Numbered from the stretch's first letter, positions 1-8,740 are shown. The stretch: 30,829 nt of DNA from MGNI01 sp964353875 (GCA_964353875.1 CAYGXU010000034.1:1-30829), one strand, 5' to 3'. Notes: generated by a model from the letters alone, not told the origin. Numbers and translations: made by a program.

Positions 1-268
1 GATGCGGCGGATTTTCCTGCCGGTCTCGAGCCTTAATTCATATACTGCCACATGTTTTACATGCTTTGTATGCGACCCAGCGCCACTCACTTCTCAACCA
101 AGACGATCGGGCGTGAAGCGTTCACCTTGATGGCATGCATATCCGCCCATAAACCACCCTTGCGCAATTCTCCCTACGAGTGCCTCTTGGGGATTATGCT
201 ACTCCGATTGACTCGATCAATGAAAAAAGCTCCTTGCTTCTTAACTAAAAAGATGAACAATATCTGAT

Positions 269-310
269 CCGATCGATTAAGAAAAACGAGTCGATCGGTT
301 CGAAAAACCG
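269..310. repeat. Short inverted repeats upstream of the E1 alpha promoter
   Basis: A perfect 8-bp inverted repeat, CCGATCGA (269-276) and TCGATCGG (291-298), is separated by 14 nt. It overlaps a second small hairpin, CGGTT (296-300) and AACCG (306-310), so the two cannot form together. It lies about 50 bp upstream of the predicted -10 element of the dehydrogenase operon, so it may be an operator or the end of an upstream transcript. There is no T-run that would make it a standard terminator. The rest of 1-350 shows no convincing gene. Confidence 0.3.
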
Positions 311-357
311 GCGCCATTGTTCGGCTCCCCTCCAAATCGGGATATTCCTATCCTTTT

Positions 358-366
358 TGATATAAT
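358..366 (+). promoter_or_regulatory. Extended -10 promoter for the dehydrogenase operon
   Basis: TGATATAAT at 358-366 is a consensus TATAAT with the TGn extension, which can work without a good -35 box; I see no good -35 at 16-18 bp. Transcription would start near 373, giving a leader of about 115 nt before the E1 alpha start at 488. An AAGGAG Shine-Dalgarno sits just before that start. Confidence 0.5.
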
Positions 367-487
367 ATTAGCGGTCCGTAGCGGAGCAAATCACTCATTC
401 CCTTTTCTGAAAGTCAAAAATGGATGTCTAGATTCAGGTTCTTGGTGGTCTTTATTGGTTATTAAGAGCCCTTTGTAAGGAGAGAAC

Positions 488-1450
488 ATGAAAAAAGAAG
501 AACTGCGGAAACGTTATTATGAGATGGTCTTAATCCGTCGTCTCGAGGAAGCTTCCGCAAGTCTCTACCAGCAAGGTAAAATCGGTGGTTTCCTGCACCT
601 CTACATCGGCCAGGAAGCCGTGGGAAGTGGTGTTGTCTCTGCCCGTAAATCCCAAGATCGTGTGATCACTGCCTATCGAGACCATGGGATTGCGATCGCC
701 TGTGGTATGGACCCCAAAGCGATGATGGCCGAGTTGCTGGGAAAGGAAACCGGTTGCTCCAAGGGTCGTGGTGGCTCGATGCACCTGGCGGATATTAATC
801 TCAATTTCTGGGGAGGCCATGCCATCGTTGGCGCCCATCTCCCACTCGCAGCAGGCATGGCATTGGCAGATAAATATCGTCAATCGGACGCTGTCACGAT
901 CTGCCTCTTCGGTGATGGGGCGACAAATATCGGTTATTTTCACGAAGCCTTGAACTTATCCATGGTGTGGAAACTGCCTGTGCTTTGGGTTTGCGAAAAC
1001 AATCAATATGGGATGGGAACGGCGGTTGATCGTGCATCTGCCGTGAGCGAGATTCGGCAAAAAGCCGATGGCTTTGGCATGCCAAACGAACGAGTGGATG
1101 GGATGGATATCATTAAAGTCCACCAGGCAACCAAGAAAGCCCTGGCGCATGTCAGAAAGGAGGGTCCATTCCTGCTGGAGGCTATCACCTACCGATACCT
1201 TGGTCACTCCATGGGTGATCCGGAGCGTTACCGCGATAGCACTGAGATAGAGAAGTGGCGTAAGGATGATCCCATTGGTCTATTTCATCAATATCTCCTT
1301 AACCAGGCGGGGTTCGACAAGGGGACATTGGAGGCGGAAGAGACCAAGGCAGGACATGCCGTTGAGGAGGCGATTCAATTTGCAGAATCGAGTCCCGACC
1401 CGGCTCCCGAAACCCTACTCGATTACATCTATGTTGATGAGGGTGGTTAG
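488..1450 (+). CDS. pdhA: 2-oxoacid (pyruvate/acetoin) dehydrogenase E1 component, alpha subunit
   Basis: This 320-residue subunit carries the thiamine diphosphate site of the E1 heterotetramer, which decarboxylates a 2-oxoacid and passes the acyl group to the E2 lipoyl arm. The ThDP/Mg motif runs from GDGATNIG (142-149) to ENNQYGMG (170-177). The conserved loop YRYLGHSMGDPERYR, equivalent to the phosphorylation loop of eukaryotic E1 alpha, lies in the C-terminal third. An AAGGAG ribosome site precedes the ATG at 488. It heads an operon with E1 beta (2-nt gap) and E2. Whether the substrate is pyruvate or acetoin cannot be decided from sequence alone; pyruvate is the default because no acetoin-specific neighbours are present. 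Confidence 0.9.
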   Translation: MKKEELRKRYYEMVLIRRLEEASASLYQQGKIGGFLHLYIGQEAVGSGVVSARKSQDRVITAYRDHGIAIACGMDPKAMMAELLGKETGCSKGRGGSMHLADINLNFWGGHAIVGAHLPLAAGMALADKYRQSDAVTICLFGDGATNIGYFHEALNLSMVWKLPVLWVCENNQYGMGTAVDRASAVSEIRQKADGFGMPNERVDGMDIIKVHQATKKALAHVRKEGPFLLEAITYRYLGHSMGDPERYRDSTEIEKWRKDDPIGLFHQYLLNQAGFDKGTLEAEETKAGHAVEEAIQFAESSPDPAPETLLDYIYVDEGG

Positions 1451-1452
1451 CA

Positions 1453-2424
1453 ATGGCTCTTTTGACCATGCGCGAAGCGATCTCTCAGGCGCTCTGGGAG
1501 GAGATGGAAAGGGATGAAAATGTCTTCATCCTGGGCGAAGAAGTCGGTGTTTGGGGAGGCACTTACGCCGTCACACGCGGGTTCTACGACCATTTCGGTT
1601 CCGAACGCGTGCGCGACACCCCCATCGCTGAGGGTGTCATTGTCGGAGCTGCCAATGGGGCTGCAATGGCTGGGCTACGTCCTGTGGCGGAGTTAATGAC
1701 GATCAACTTTGCCTTCCTGGCGATGGATCAGATCGTGAATCATTCCGCCAAATTACATTCCATGTTTGGTGGGCAATTTAAGGTCCCCATTGTAATCCGA
1801 GCCGTGGGAGGGGGCGGGCGCCAACTGGGCGCCACGCATTCGCAGACTCCGGATGTTGTTTTCGCCCATTTCCCAGGGATCAAAGTCATCGCGCCAGGTA
1901 CACCTTACGATGCAAAGGGCCTGCTAAAGTCCGCCATCCGCGAGGACAATCCGGTGCTATTTATTGAACACGCCACACTCTATCAAATCCGTGGAGAAGT
2001 ACCCGAAGAGGAATATTTAGAACCCATCGGTGTATCCAAGGTACAGCGCCCAGGAAGAGATGTCACCCTGGTGACATACTCGAAAATGCTCCAGGTTTCC
2101 CTGCAAGCGGCTGAGCAGCTTTCGCGTCAGGGGATCGAAATTGAAATTATCGACCTGAGAACGCTACGTCCCCTGGATATGAGCTCCATCCTTTCCTCTT
2201 TCAAGAAGACCAACCGCGCTGTCATCGTTGAAGAAGGATGGAAATCATACGGCGTGGGTGCAGAAATCGCGGCGCGCTTATATGAGGAAGCTTTTGATTA
2301 CATCGATGCGCCTATTAAACGTGTCGCTCAAAAGGAAGTCCCCCTCCCCTATAACCGTAATCTTGAACAGTTGGCACTACCACAAATAGAAGACATCATC
2401 AAAGCCGTGAGAGAGGTGCTCTGA
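1453..2424 (+). CDS. pdhB: 2-oxoacid (pyruvate/acetoin) dehydrogenase E1 component, beta subunit
   Basis: This 323-residue beta subunit pairs with the alpha subunit to complete the E1 active site. It shows the family landmarks: EEVGVWGGTYAVTRG near the N-terminus, DTPIAEGVIVGAANGAA, the aromatic MTINFAFLAMDQIVNHSAK segment, and the C-terminal transketolase-like domain with EIEIIDLRTLRPLD followed by VIVEEGW. The length is normal. The start lies 2 nt after the E1 alpha stop, and its own stop shares a base with the E2 start (TGATG at 2422-2426), so translation of the three genes is probably coupled. Confidence 0.9.
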   Translation: MALLTMREAISQALWEEMERDENVFILGEEVGVWGGTYAVTRGFYDHFGSERVRDTPIAEGVIVGAANGAAMAGLRPVAELMTINFAFLAMDQIVNHSAKLHSMFGGQFKVPIVIRAVGGGGRQLGATHSQTPDVVFAHFPGIKVIAPGTPYDAKGLLKSAIREDNPVLFIEHATLYQIRGEVPEEEYLEPIGVSKVQRPGRDVTLVTYSKMLQVSLQAAEQLSRQGIEIEIIDLRTLRPLDMSSILSSFKKTNRAVIVEEGWKSYGVGAEIAARLYEEAFDYIDAPIKRVAQKEVPLPYNRNLEQLALPQIEDIIKAVREVL

Positions 2425-3692
2425 TGGCGAAAACGATCAACATGCCAAAACTTGGATTTGACATGGCAGAAGGCATCCTCGTGCGCTGGTCCAAATCCGA
2501 GGGAGAACCCATCACGAAAGGCGAAGTCCTGGCTGAGATCGAAACCGATAAGGCGACCGTGGAGGTCGAATCACAATACTCCGCTGTGCTGCGGAAACAA
2601 ATTGTAGCCGAAGGAACTGCAGTGCCTGTCGGAGCAGCGATCGCTATCGTTGGGGATGCCGACGAGCCGATTGATGTTGAGGCGCTTATCGGTAAACCTG
2701 CAGAGGTTATAGAAACAACATTCCCTGAAGCTACCGAAACTATTGCAGTGGCAACCGAGGAACAAGCTGAGACCATTCCTGAGGAAGGACGCTTGCCGGG
2801 AGGGGTGAAAGCCACACCTGTAGCACGGCGCATCGCTCGCGAACATGGGATCAACTTAACCACCATTGCGGGAAGCGGACAAAACGGACGGATTGTTCGG
2901 CGCGATGTTGAAGCGGCGCTAGCAAAAGCGGAAGAAGCTGCTCCACCTGCCAAACCTGCAATCCCTCCCATCTCCTCGCCGATCATGGAGCCGGAAGTTC
3001 TCTCTGCGGAGACCGTTTCAGTCCCAATGACGAAACTACGAAGCTTGATTGGACGACGGATGACCACCGCCAAACAGCAAGTCCCGCACTTCTACCTGAC
3101 AGCCGAATACGATGTCAAAGCATTAATGAGTCTCCGTTCGGAGATGAACCAACGGCTTGGGCAGGAGGAAAAGCTCTCCGTGAATGATTTCATCATTAAA
3201 GCGGCGGCGCTGGCATTACGCCAGTTTCCTAATCTTAATGCTTCACTGGGAGACGGGCAAATTATCCGCCATGGTGAAATTAATATTGGAGTTGCTGTGG
3301 CAGTTGAGCAGGGCTTGCTTACGATCGTCGTCCGTCATGCAGACCAGAAATCTATTCGAACCATCTCTAAAGATGCTCGTTCCATGATTGCACGCGCCCG
3401 GGAGGGGCGTGTCCGGTCGGAGGATGTGGAAGGTTCCACGTTTACCGTCTCCAACCTCGGGATGTATGAGATTGAGGATTTTGTTGCGATCATCAACCCT
3501 CCGGAAGCTGCCATCCTGGCAATCGGGAACATACGTACTACTCCTGTGATCAAGGATGAGCAGATTATCGCGGGTCAACGAATGAAGGTCACACTGTCTG
3601 CCGACCATCGTGTCACAGATGGGGCTGAGGCAGCGCAATGGTTGCAGGTTCTTCGAAGATACCTCGAAGACCCTCTTCTTTTGCTTCTCTGA
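2424..3692 (+). CDS. pdhC: Dihydrolipoamide acyltransferase, E2 component
   Basis: This 422-residue E2 moves the acyl group from E1 to CoA. One lipoyl domain covers about residues 2-80, with the lipoylated lysine in IETDKATVEVES (K43). A long Glu/Ala/Thr linker follows, then a peripheral-subunit-binding domain (about 128-166, TPVARRIAREHGI to GRIVRRDVEAAL). A Pro/Ala linker leads to the catalytic acyltransferase domain, which ends with the active-site motif DHRVTDG (H395, D399). The gene overlaps E1 beta by one base. It is the last gene of the operon; E3 (lipoamide dehydrogenase) is absent here and must be encoded elsewhere. Confidence 0.92.
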   Translation: MAKTINMPKLGFDMAEGILVRWSKSEGEPITKGEVLAEIETDKATVEVESQYSAVLRKQIVAEGTAVPVGAAIAIVGDADEPIDVEALIGKPAEVIETTFPEATETIAVATEEQAETIPEEGRLPGGVKATPVARRIAREHGINLTTIAGSGQNGRIVRRDVEAALAKAEEAAPPAKPAIPPISSPIMEPEVLSAETVSVPMTKLRSLIGRRMTTAKQQVPHFYLTAEYDVKALMSLRSEMNQRLGQEEKLSVNDFIIKAAALALRQFPNLNASLGDGQIIRHGEINIGVAVAVEQGLLTIVVRHADQKSIRTISKDARSMIARAREGRVRSEDVEGSTFTVSNLGMYEIEDFVAIINPPEAAILAIGNIRTTPVIKDEQIIAGQRMKVTLSADHRVTDGAEAAQWLQVLRRYLEDPLLLLL

Positions 3693-3742
3693 TTCCTATG
3701 ATATGACTGTACTGAAAAAAAAACCGAAACAGACAAAGAGAA

Positions 3743-3787
3743 CGGTATATGTGGTGTGTGGGCTTCGACCACACACCACATATACCG
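3743..3787. repeat. Perfect 19-bp hairpin, possible palindromic repeat
   Basis: The arms at 3743-3761 and 3769-3787 are perfect reverse complements (19 bp) around a 7-nt loop, GCTTCGA. The core GTGGTGTGTGG resembles the GTGTGGTGTGGGG core of the palindrome at 12116-12154. It sits 51 bp after the E2 stop. There is no immediate T-run on the plus strand, so it is not a textbook intrinsic terminator, though so long a stem could still end or stabilise the operon mRNA. Confidence 0.75.
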
Positions 3788-3912
3788 CCTATTTCCAGAC
3801 GGAGGCTGCTTTTTGGGGGGGATTCACGACATAATTTAGACCTTTCCGCGCTGGCGTACCTCCCATTCGCGAGATAAAATGGAGCAACTTGAACCATCTA
3901 AGGGAGAAAAGA

Positions 3913-4281
3913 ATGAGTTCGGAAAGGATATTGGTTGTTGATGATGAACCGGACACGTTGGGTCTGATCGATCTAACCCTCCAGACCGCGGGTTATCAAG
4001 TTAAAACCGCTGCCAATGGTGAACACGCACTGAAAATCCTTCAGCAGGATACATTCGATCTCATCTTGCTTGATATCATGATGCCGGGAATGTCCGGATT
4101 TGATCTGCTTCAGAAGCTTCAGGAGAGCTCCTCTGAGGTACCGCCGGTGATCTTTCTCACCGCAAAGACCCGTAGCGAAGACCGCGAGATGGGGGAAAAA
4201 CTAGGAGCGGCAGCTTTCCTGACCAAACCTACAACCCGCGGGGATCTCCTCGACACTATTCGCAGATCGCTTGAAAAATAG
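3913..4281 (+). CDS. Stand-alone response-regulator receiver protein
   Basis: This 122-residue protein is a CheY-like receiver domain with no output domain. It has the acidic pair D10/D11, phospho-acceptor D55 (LILLDIMMPGMSG), the switch threonine T84 (IFLTAKT) and the conserved K106 (LTKPTT). I chose the ATG at 3913 rather than an in-frame ATG 24 nt upstream because AAGGGAG lies just before 3913 and MSSERILVVDDEPD is a typical receiver start. The following gene starts 10 nt after its stop, so they form a pair. No histidine kinase is nearby, so it is probably an orphan partner in a phosphorelay or a protein-protein switch. Confidence 0.85.
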   Translation: MSSERILVVDDEPDTLGLIDLTLQTAGYQVKTAANGEHALKILQQDTFDLILLDIMMPGMSGFDLLQKLQESSSEVPPVIFLTAKTRSEDREMGEKLGAAAFLTKPTTRGDLLDTIRRSLEK

Positions 4282-4291
4282 GCGAATTCAG

Positions 4292-4870
4292 ATGCACCCC
4301 ATCGAAAACAACTTATCTCTGTTGGCTATCATGCTGGACGAGGTGGAAGCCTTCCTCCTGTCGGAGGAAATTTTCTGGCCTCTGACGGTAAAAAGCAAGA
4401 GGGATGCTGGCTTGCCCAGACTCACGTTGGGAGCCATCCTATTAATCTTGGATGAATTACAGGCACAGCAAGTCGGAATGAGTCCGCCACAATCAATCCA
4501 ATATCAGAAATTAAATAGGCAAGTAGAACGGATTTGGTTGAAATGGGCTGCAGCTATAGAACGAAAGGCGAACAATGAATCTAGAGCTCGTCTCAACTTG
4601 TGGAAAGCCTTTCTTCAGGATCTCGAGCAAAGTCCTGAGATGATCCTGGATTACCCCCAGGAAGTCCGCAATCGAGTCATCTTGAGTCGACTAAGTGAAT
4701 ACCAAAATAAAATGAACTTAATGGAAACAACCCAGATCCTACAGCACTTGGACCGTATTATCTGGAACTCGACTTCCCCAGGAGGGTTCATCTGGGATGA
4801 ACATTTGATGCCCATTTACTCTCCAGAAAAATATCCCTATTTATATCGTCAACCTCAAGCCATTGAATGA
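4292..4870 (+). CDS. Protein of unknown function, cotranscribed with a receiver
   Basis: I do not recognise this 192-residue protein. It is predicted soluble and largely helical, with no signal peptide, no clear membrane segment and no cysteine cluster. Visible features are LTLGAILLILDELQAQQ near residue 50, a charged central helix (VERIWLKWAAAIERKAN), and a Pro/Tyr/Trp-rich tail (WDEHLMPIYSPEKYPYLYR). I chose the ATG at 4292; a TTG at 4271 that overlaps the upstream stop is the alternative. Position directly after a receiver-only regulator suggests a partner or downstream effector of it, but that is inference. Confidence 0.65.
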   Translation: MHPIENNLSLLAIMLDEVEAFLLSEEIFWPLTVKSKRDAGLPRLTLGAILLILDELQAQQVGMSPPQSIQYQKLNRQVERIWLKWAAAIERKANNESRARLNLWKAFLQDLEQSPEMILDYPQEVRNRVILSRLSEYQNKMNLMETTQILQHLDRIIWNSTSPGGFIWDEHLMPIYSPEKYPYLYRQPQAIE

Positions 4871-5145
4871 TTTTCGCAACCCTTTCGCGCTTGAACTGCC
4901 TCACCCTAAAATACCCCCAGGAGTAATTCTTGACATTCATTCAACTTATAAAAAATAACGCTTGATCATACGCTATCGCTAAACTATAAGCTGACGCCCC
5001 TTTCCTCATCATGAGGTTATACCCATACAACATATGTTCTATGCGAGAATAGCGTTGGTATAATACCAGAAGTTGAAAAGCAGCCCTTACAAAGGAATGC
5101 GCCTGCCCCACTTGCCTAAGCAACCGTATTTAACCTCCCGGGATT
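4871..5145. other. Convergent gap without a gene, with two promoter-like sites
   Basis: No convincing ORF is present between the unknown protein and the rny terminator. On the plus strand there is a perfect TTGACA (4930-4935) with a weak AATAAC 18 bp on, and an extended -10 TGGTATAAT (5056-5064) that is itself part of the palindrome GGTATAATACC. Either could drive a short transcript antisense to the 3' end of the rny mRNA. This is sequence pattern only. Confidence 0.3.
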
Positions 5146-5178
5146 AAAAACCGCGGGCGCACAAAGATGCGCCCGCGG
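5141..5178 (-). terminator. Rho-independent terminator of the recX-rny transcript
   Basis: Read on the minus strand, a perfect 10-bp GC stem CCGCGGGCGC / GCGCCCGCGG (5151-5160 and 5169-5178) with an 8-nt loop is followed at once by TTTTTAAT. It begins 37 nt after the rny stop codon. This is a textbook intrinsic terminator. Confidence 0.9.
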
Positions 5179-5214
5179 AACATTTCTCTCTGAATATGCT
5201 CGTGACGAAGTGAT

Positions 5215-6744
5215 TTACTTAGCGTAATCGACCGCTCTCGTCTCCCGGATCACCGTTACTTTAATCTGCCCTGGATATTGCATCCCTTCTTCTATCTTCT
5301 TGGCCACATCTCGAGCCAAACGGGTTGACGCCAAATCGTCGATGTCCTCAGGTTTAACGATCACTCGGATCTCACGCCCGGCCTGCAATGCATAACTTTC
5401 AGACACACCCTTGAAGGAATTGGCAACATCCTCCAGAGCGCGGATGCGTTTGATATATTGCTCCAGGCTTTCACGGCGTGCTCCTGGTCGCGCGCCACTG
5501 ATCGCATCAGCGGATTCAACAATAACGGCTTCAACTGAGTCCTGCACCATCTCATGATGATGAGAGGCAATGACATTGACCATCTTCTCATTGACACCAT
5601 GACGACGGCAAAATTCGGCGCCGATGGCCGCATGTGTGCCTTCCACTTCGTGATCCATCGCCTTACCAATGTCGTGCAATAAGCCCCCACCTTTGGCGAT
5701 TTCCGTGTCTGCGCCCAATTCAGCCGCGATCACCCCAGCCAATTGTGCCGTCTCAACCGCATGCGCTAATTGATTTTGACCGTAGGAGGTGCGGAATTTC
5801 AGGCGTCCAAGTTTCTTAATGACCTCAGGGTGTAAACCATGAACCCCGGCATCATAAGCCGCGCTCTCCCCCTCCTCTAGAATGACACGCTCCACATCAT
5901 CCCTCATCTGCTCGATCGATTTTTCGATATGGGCTGGATGAATCCTTCCATCGACGACCAACTTTTCCAAAGCCCTTCGAGCGACTTCGCGTCGAACCGG
6001 ATCGAAGCAAGAGATGGTAACCGCTTCGGGAGTGTCATCAACGATGACATCCACACCGGCTGCTTGTTCAAATGCACGGATGTTGCGCCCATTCCTGCCG
6101 ATGATCCTGCCTTTCATATCATCGGAGGGCAATGGGACAACCGAGACGGTGACCTCAGAGACATGATCCGAGGCGACGCGTTGAATGGCGTCCGCGATCA
6201 ACTCCCGCGCCCTTCGTTCCCCCTCCATCTGAGCTTCTTCCTCAATTTGGTGGATGATACGGACCATATCCGTACGAGCTTCTCGCTCGACCTCCACGAG
6301 AAGTTGTGCTTTCGCTTCATCCTGCGTCATGCTTGAAACACGTTCCAGTTCCGAAATGATTTTGACGTAGCGTTTCTCAAGTTCATTCGACCGTTTATCC
6401 AGAGAGCCTTGCCGTTTGCTCATTGCCTGCTCACGTCGTTCAATATTTTCAATTCGTCGGTCAATATCCCCTCGGCGATTTTGTAGCCTTTCTTCTTCTC
6501 GGGTGAGCTCATTTCTTCGACGTAAGACCTCTGCATCCGCCTCGCCTCTGATTTTCAGTGCCTCATCACGAGATTTTAGCTCAAGATCCCTTGCTTTCGC
6601 GGCAGCTCTTTCAAGCATCCTTTCATTTTCGGTCTGTTGATTTTTCTTCTCCCTATTAAGTTGAAGTTGTCGCAGAGCAAAGCCAGCAAAAATACCTACT
6701 GCAAGGGCGACGATGCCGACAATTATGATTGTTGTCACTTCCAC
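5215..6744 (-). CDS. rny: Ribonuclease Y
   Basis: RNase Y is a membrane-anchored endoribonuclease that starts mRNA decay. The 509-residue protein has an N-terminal membrane helix (about 4-24), a long charged coiled coil (about 30-200), a KH domain with GRIIGRNGRNIRAFE (212-226), and an HD phosphohydrolase domain with the metal-binding LLHDIGKAMDHE (H357, D358). Length and order match the family. Its start overlaps the recX stop by 10 bp, so it is translated from the same message, and a strong terminator follows the stop. Confidence 0.95.
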   Translation of the reverse strand: MEVTTIIIVGIVALAVGIFAGFALRQLQLNREKKNQQTENERMLERAAAKARDLELKSRDEALKIRGEADAEVLRRRNELTREEERLQNRRGDIDRRIENIERREQAMSKRQGSLDKRSNELEKRYVKIISELERVSSMTQDEAKAQLLVEVEREARTDMVRIIHQIEEEAQMEGERRARELIADAIQRVASDHVSEVTVSVVPLPSDDMKGRIIGRNGRNIRAFEQAAGVDVIVDDTPEAVTISCFDPVRREVARRALEKLVVDGRIHPAHIEKSIEQMRDDVERVILEEGESAAYDAGVHGLHPEVIKKLGRLKFRTSYGQNQLAHAVETAQLAGVIAAELGADTEIAKGGGLLHDIGKAMDHEVEGTHAAIGAEFCRRHGVNEKMVNVIASHHHEMVQDSVEAVIVESADAISGARPGARRESLEQYIKRIRALEDVANSFKGVSESYALQAGREIRVIVKPEDIDDLASTRLARDVAKKIEEGMQYPGQIKVTVIRETRAVDYAK

Positions 6745-7391
6745 TTTTCTACCTCACTTTCATCCTTCCCAGCGGTGGTCTCATCCCACACACGTTTGAC
6801 CACCGGAGAAATCGTTGAATATTGAAAACCTCTCCTGCTCAGATGAGCGCTAAGGCGTACTCGAAAGACATCCCAACCCTGATTGCTCATCTTCCTTGCC
6901 GCCATGGAAGCCGCCCGGTAGGCTGCTTCCTCGTCATTAAAATCCTCCAAAACGGTTTCGATCAGCTCCTCAGGAATACCCTTCCGTACCAACTCATGCC
7001 GGAGAGCCCAAGCGCTGCGTGGCCGGAATGTATTCCGGTTCTCAATCCAGGCTACAGTGAAAGCTTTATCATCCACCAAACCAGCCTCACTTAACCGCTG
7101 AAGAATTCGATCCTGGCCCTGCTTACTAACACTTCTGCGCGATAAGCTGATCCGTAATTCGTGCTCTGCGCGAGGCCTTTTGCTAATTTGTCGAACAGCC
7201 TGCTGAAAGACTCGCTCTTCCTGATCCCGTTGTTTGAGTTCTTTTACCTTCTCCTCAGATAGGGTTTGTCCAACCTTTAATTCGAAGCTCAGGGAGTTGG
7301 AAACCTCAAAAGCAATTATTCCCTCGAGGTATACCTCAACCCTCCCTCGTCGCTTATTTGAAACCTTCAAAGCCGTGACTTCGCCTTCCAT
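6735..7391 (-). CDS. recX: Regulatory protein RecX
   Basis: RecX binds RecA filaments and limits their activity. This 218-residue protein shows the three-helix repeats of the family: RISLSRRSVSKQGQDRILQR, then RPRSAWALRHELVRKGIPEE, then VFRVRLSAHLSRRGFQYSTI. I chose the start MEGEVTALKV at 7391 with a GGAG just upstream; an in-frame ATG at 7430 lies inside the hairpin between recA and recX and is less likely. It follows recA after 332 bp and a terminator-like hairpin, and overlaps rny, so its level is probably set by read-through from recA or by a weak local promoter. Confidence 0.88.
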   Translation of the reverse strand: MEGEVTALKVSNKRRGRVEVYLEGIIAFEVSNSLSFELKVGQTLSEEKVKELKQRDQEERVFQQAVRQISKRPRAEHELRISLSRRSVSKQGQDRILQRLSEAGLVDDKAFTVAWIENRNTFRPRSAWALRHELVRKGIPEELIETVLEDFNDEEAAYRAASMAARKMSNQGWDVFRVRLSAHLSRRGFQYSTISPVVKRVWDETTAGKDESEVEKWK

Positions 7392-7410
7392 CAGCTCCGC
7401 ATTTTGACAA

Positions 7411-7442
7411 TATAAACCGCGACCCTGCAAACCGGGTCGCGG
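7411..7442 (-). terminator. Terminator-like hairpin between recA and recX
   Basis: On the minus strand CCGCGACCC (7442-7434) pairs perfectly with GGGTCGCGG (7425-7417) across an 8-nt loop, followed by TTTATATTG. It ends about 20 nt before the recX start. It would allow recA to be expressed far above recX with partial read-through, as is known for recA-recX in Escherichia coli. The 7443-7723 stretch before it holds no gene I can support. Confidence 0.65.
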
Positions 7443-7723
7443 CTGGATACAACCTCCCCAAACCGGGTGATCTCAAACCACGGATTTAACACCGCTATCT
7501 GCAATGCTGGTTATCATAACCAACAAATTGCAGCTTCTATGAAGTTGACGCTCCAATCATGACACGAACAACTGCTCCGTCGCCTTCATTTGCTATTGTT
7601 CTTTCTCAGCGGAGTCGAATCACATCCCTGAGATCTGTTGCCAATCCAGTGCCGCACCCGTTCTTTATTGATCATCTATTGCCGGCGCAGCAAAATTCAG
7701 CTTAACGCCTTACCAAATTGCGT

Positions 7724-8740
7724 TTACTTGTTTTCAATCATTCCAGGTATCACGCCTGTCCCCCACGCAGTTCGTATCTTCATCTCCATTTCATTCGCAA
7801 GCTCACGATTGTCTTTCAATGCCTGTTTCGCGTTCTCCCTTCCTTGAGCGATTTGTTGACCGCTATAGGAATAGAAGGAACCTCTCTTCTCAATTATACC
7901 CATCTCAACGCCAAGATCGAGTAAATCTCCAAATTTGGAGATGCCTTCATTATACATGATATCAAACTCGGCCACCTTGAAAGGCGGAGCTACCTTATTC
8001 TTGACCACCCTCACACGCGTCCGATTCCCCACAACTTCTTGTCCTACCTTGATACTCTCAATTCGCCTGATATCCAACCGCACCGAAGCGTAGAACTTCA
8101 ACGCCATCCCTCCGCTGGTCGTCTCAGGATTGCCAAACATCACCCCGATCCGTTGTCGCAATTGGTTGGTGAACACCACCGCCGTGTTCGTTTGTTTGAT
8201 CACCCCGGACAACTTACGTAGCGCCTGGCTCATCAGACGTGCCTGCATCCCCATGGTCGCATCTCCCATATCCCCCTCGATTTCGGCGCGGGGCACCAAT
8301 GCCGCTACACTGTCGATGACTACCATATCCACTGCCCCGCTGCGCACCAGGGTTTCAGCGATCTCCAATGCCTGTTCTCCTGTATCGGGTTGTGAGATGT
8401 ACAAGTTGGCAATATCGACACCACAACGTTGAGCATAGTCGGGATCGAGGGCATGTTCCATATCAATGTAGGCACATACTCCACCAGTTTGCTGTGCCTC
8501 GGCCACGATGTGCTGGGCAAGAGTTGTCTTCCCCGAGGCTTCTGGGCCGAAAATCTCCGTTACGCGGCCGCGCGGGATGCCCCCCACCCCCAAGGCAAAG
8601 TCGAGTGCCAGGGAGCCGGTAGGGATCACAGCTACCTTGAGATGTGTTGCTTCCCCCAAACGCATAACAGACCCATCGCCGTATTGCTTTCTGATCTGGG
8701 CAATTGCGGCTTCTAGGGCCTGCTCGCGCTCTTTTACCAT
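7724..8740 (-). CDS. recA: Recombinase RecA
   Basis: RecA forms filaments on single-stranded DNA and drives homologous recombination and SOS co-protease activity. The 338-residue protein has Walker A GPEASGKTT (65-73), the YIDMEHALDP segment (IDAEHALDP in many bacteria), the Walker B strand MVVIDSVAALVP, loop L1 region EGDMGDATMGMQARLMSQALRKL, and the L2 region NQLRQRIGVMFGNPETTSGG. The start is supported by AGGA 7 nt upstream of the ATG. It is first in a recA-recX-rny order and divergent from a receiver gene. Confidence 0.97.
   Translation of the reverse strand: MVKEREQALEAAIAQIRKQYGDGSVMRLGEATHLKVAVIPTGSLALDFALGVGGIPRGRVTEIFGPEASGKTTLAQHIVAEAQQTGGVCAYIDMEHALDPDYAQRCGVDIANLYISQPDTGEQALEIAETLVRSGAVDMVVIDSVAALVPRAEIEGDMGDATMGMQARLMSQALRKLSGVIKQTNTAVVFTNQLRQRIGVMFGNPETTSGGMALKFYASVRLDIRRIESIKVGQEVVGNRTRVRVVKNKVAPPFKVAEFDIMYNEGISKFGDLLDLGVEMGIIEKRGSFYSYSGQQIAQGRENAKQALKDNRELANEMEMKIRTAWGTGVIPGMIENK

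Noticed and set aside
52..267. 71-codon plus-strand ORF at the window start
   Set aside because: No ribosome site, no recognisable domain and odd composition; probably chance.
2399..3073. 224-codon minus-strand ORF opposite the E2 gene
   Set aside because: It lies wholly opposite the lipoyl and linker region, and its Ser/Ala/Ile-rich product is typical of the antisense frame of a real gene.
3743..3787. Standard rho-independent terminator for the dehydrogenase operon
   Set aside because: The stem is long and perfect but no T-run follows on the plus strand.
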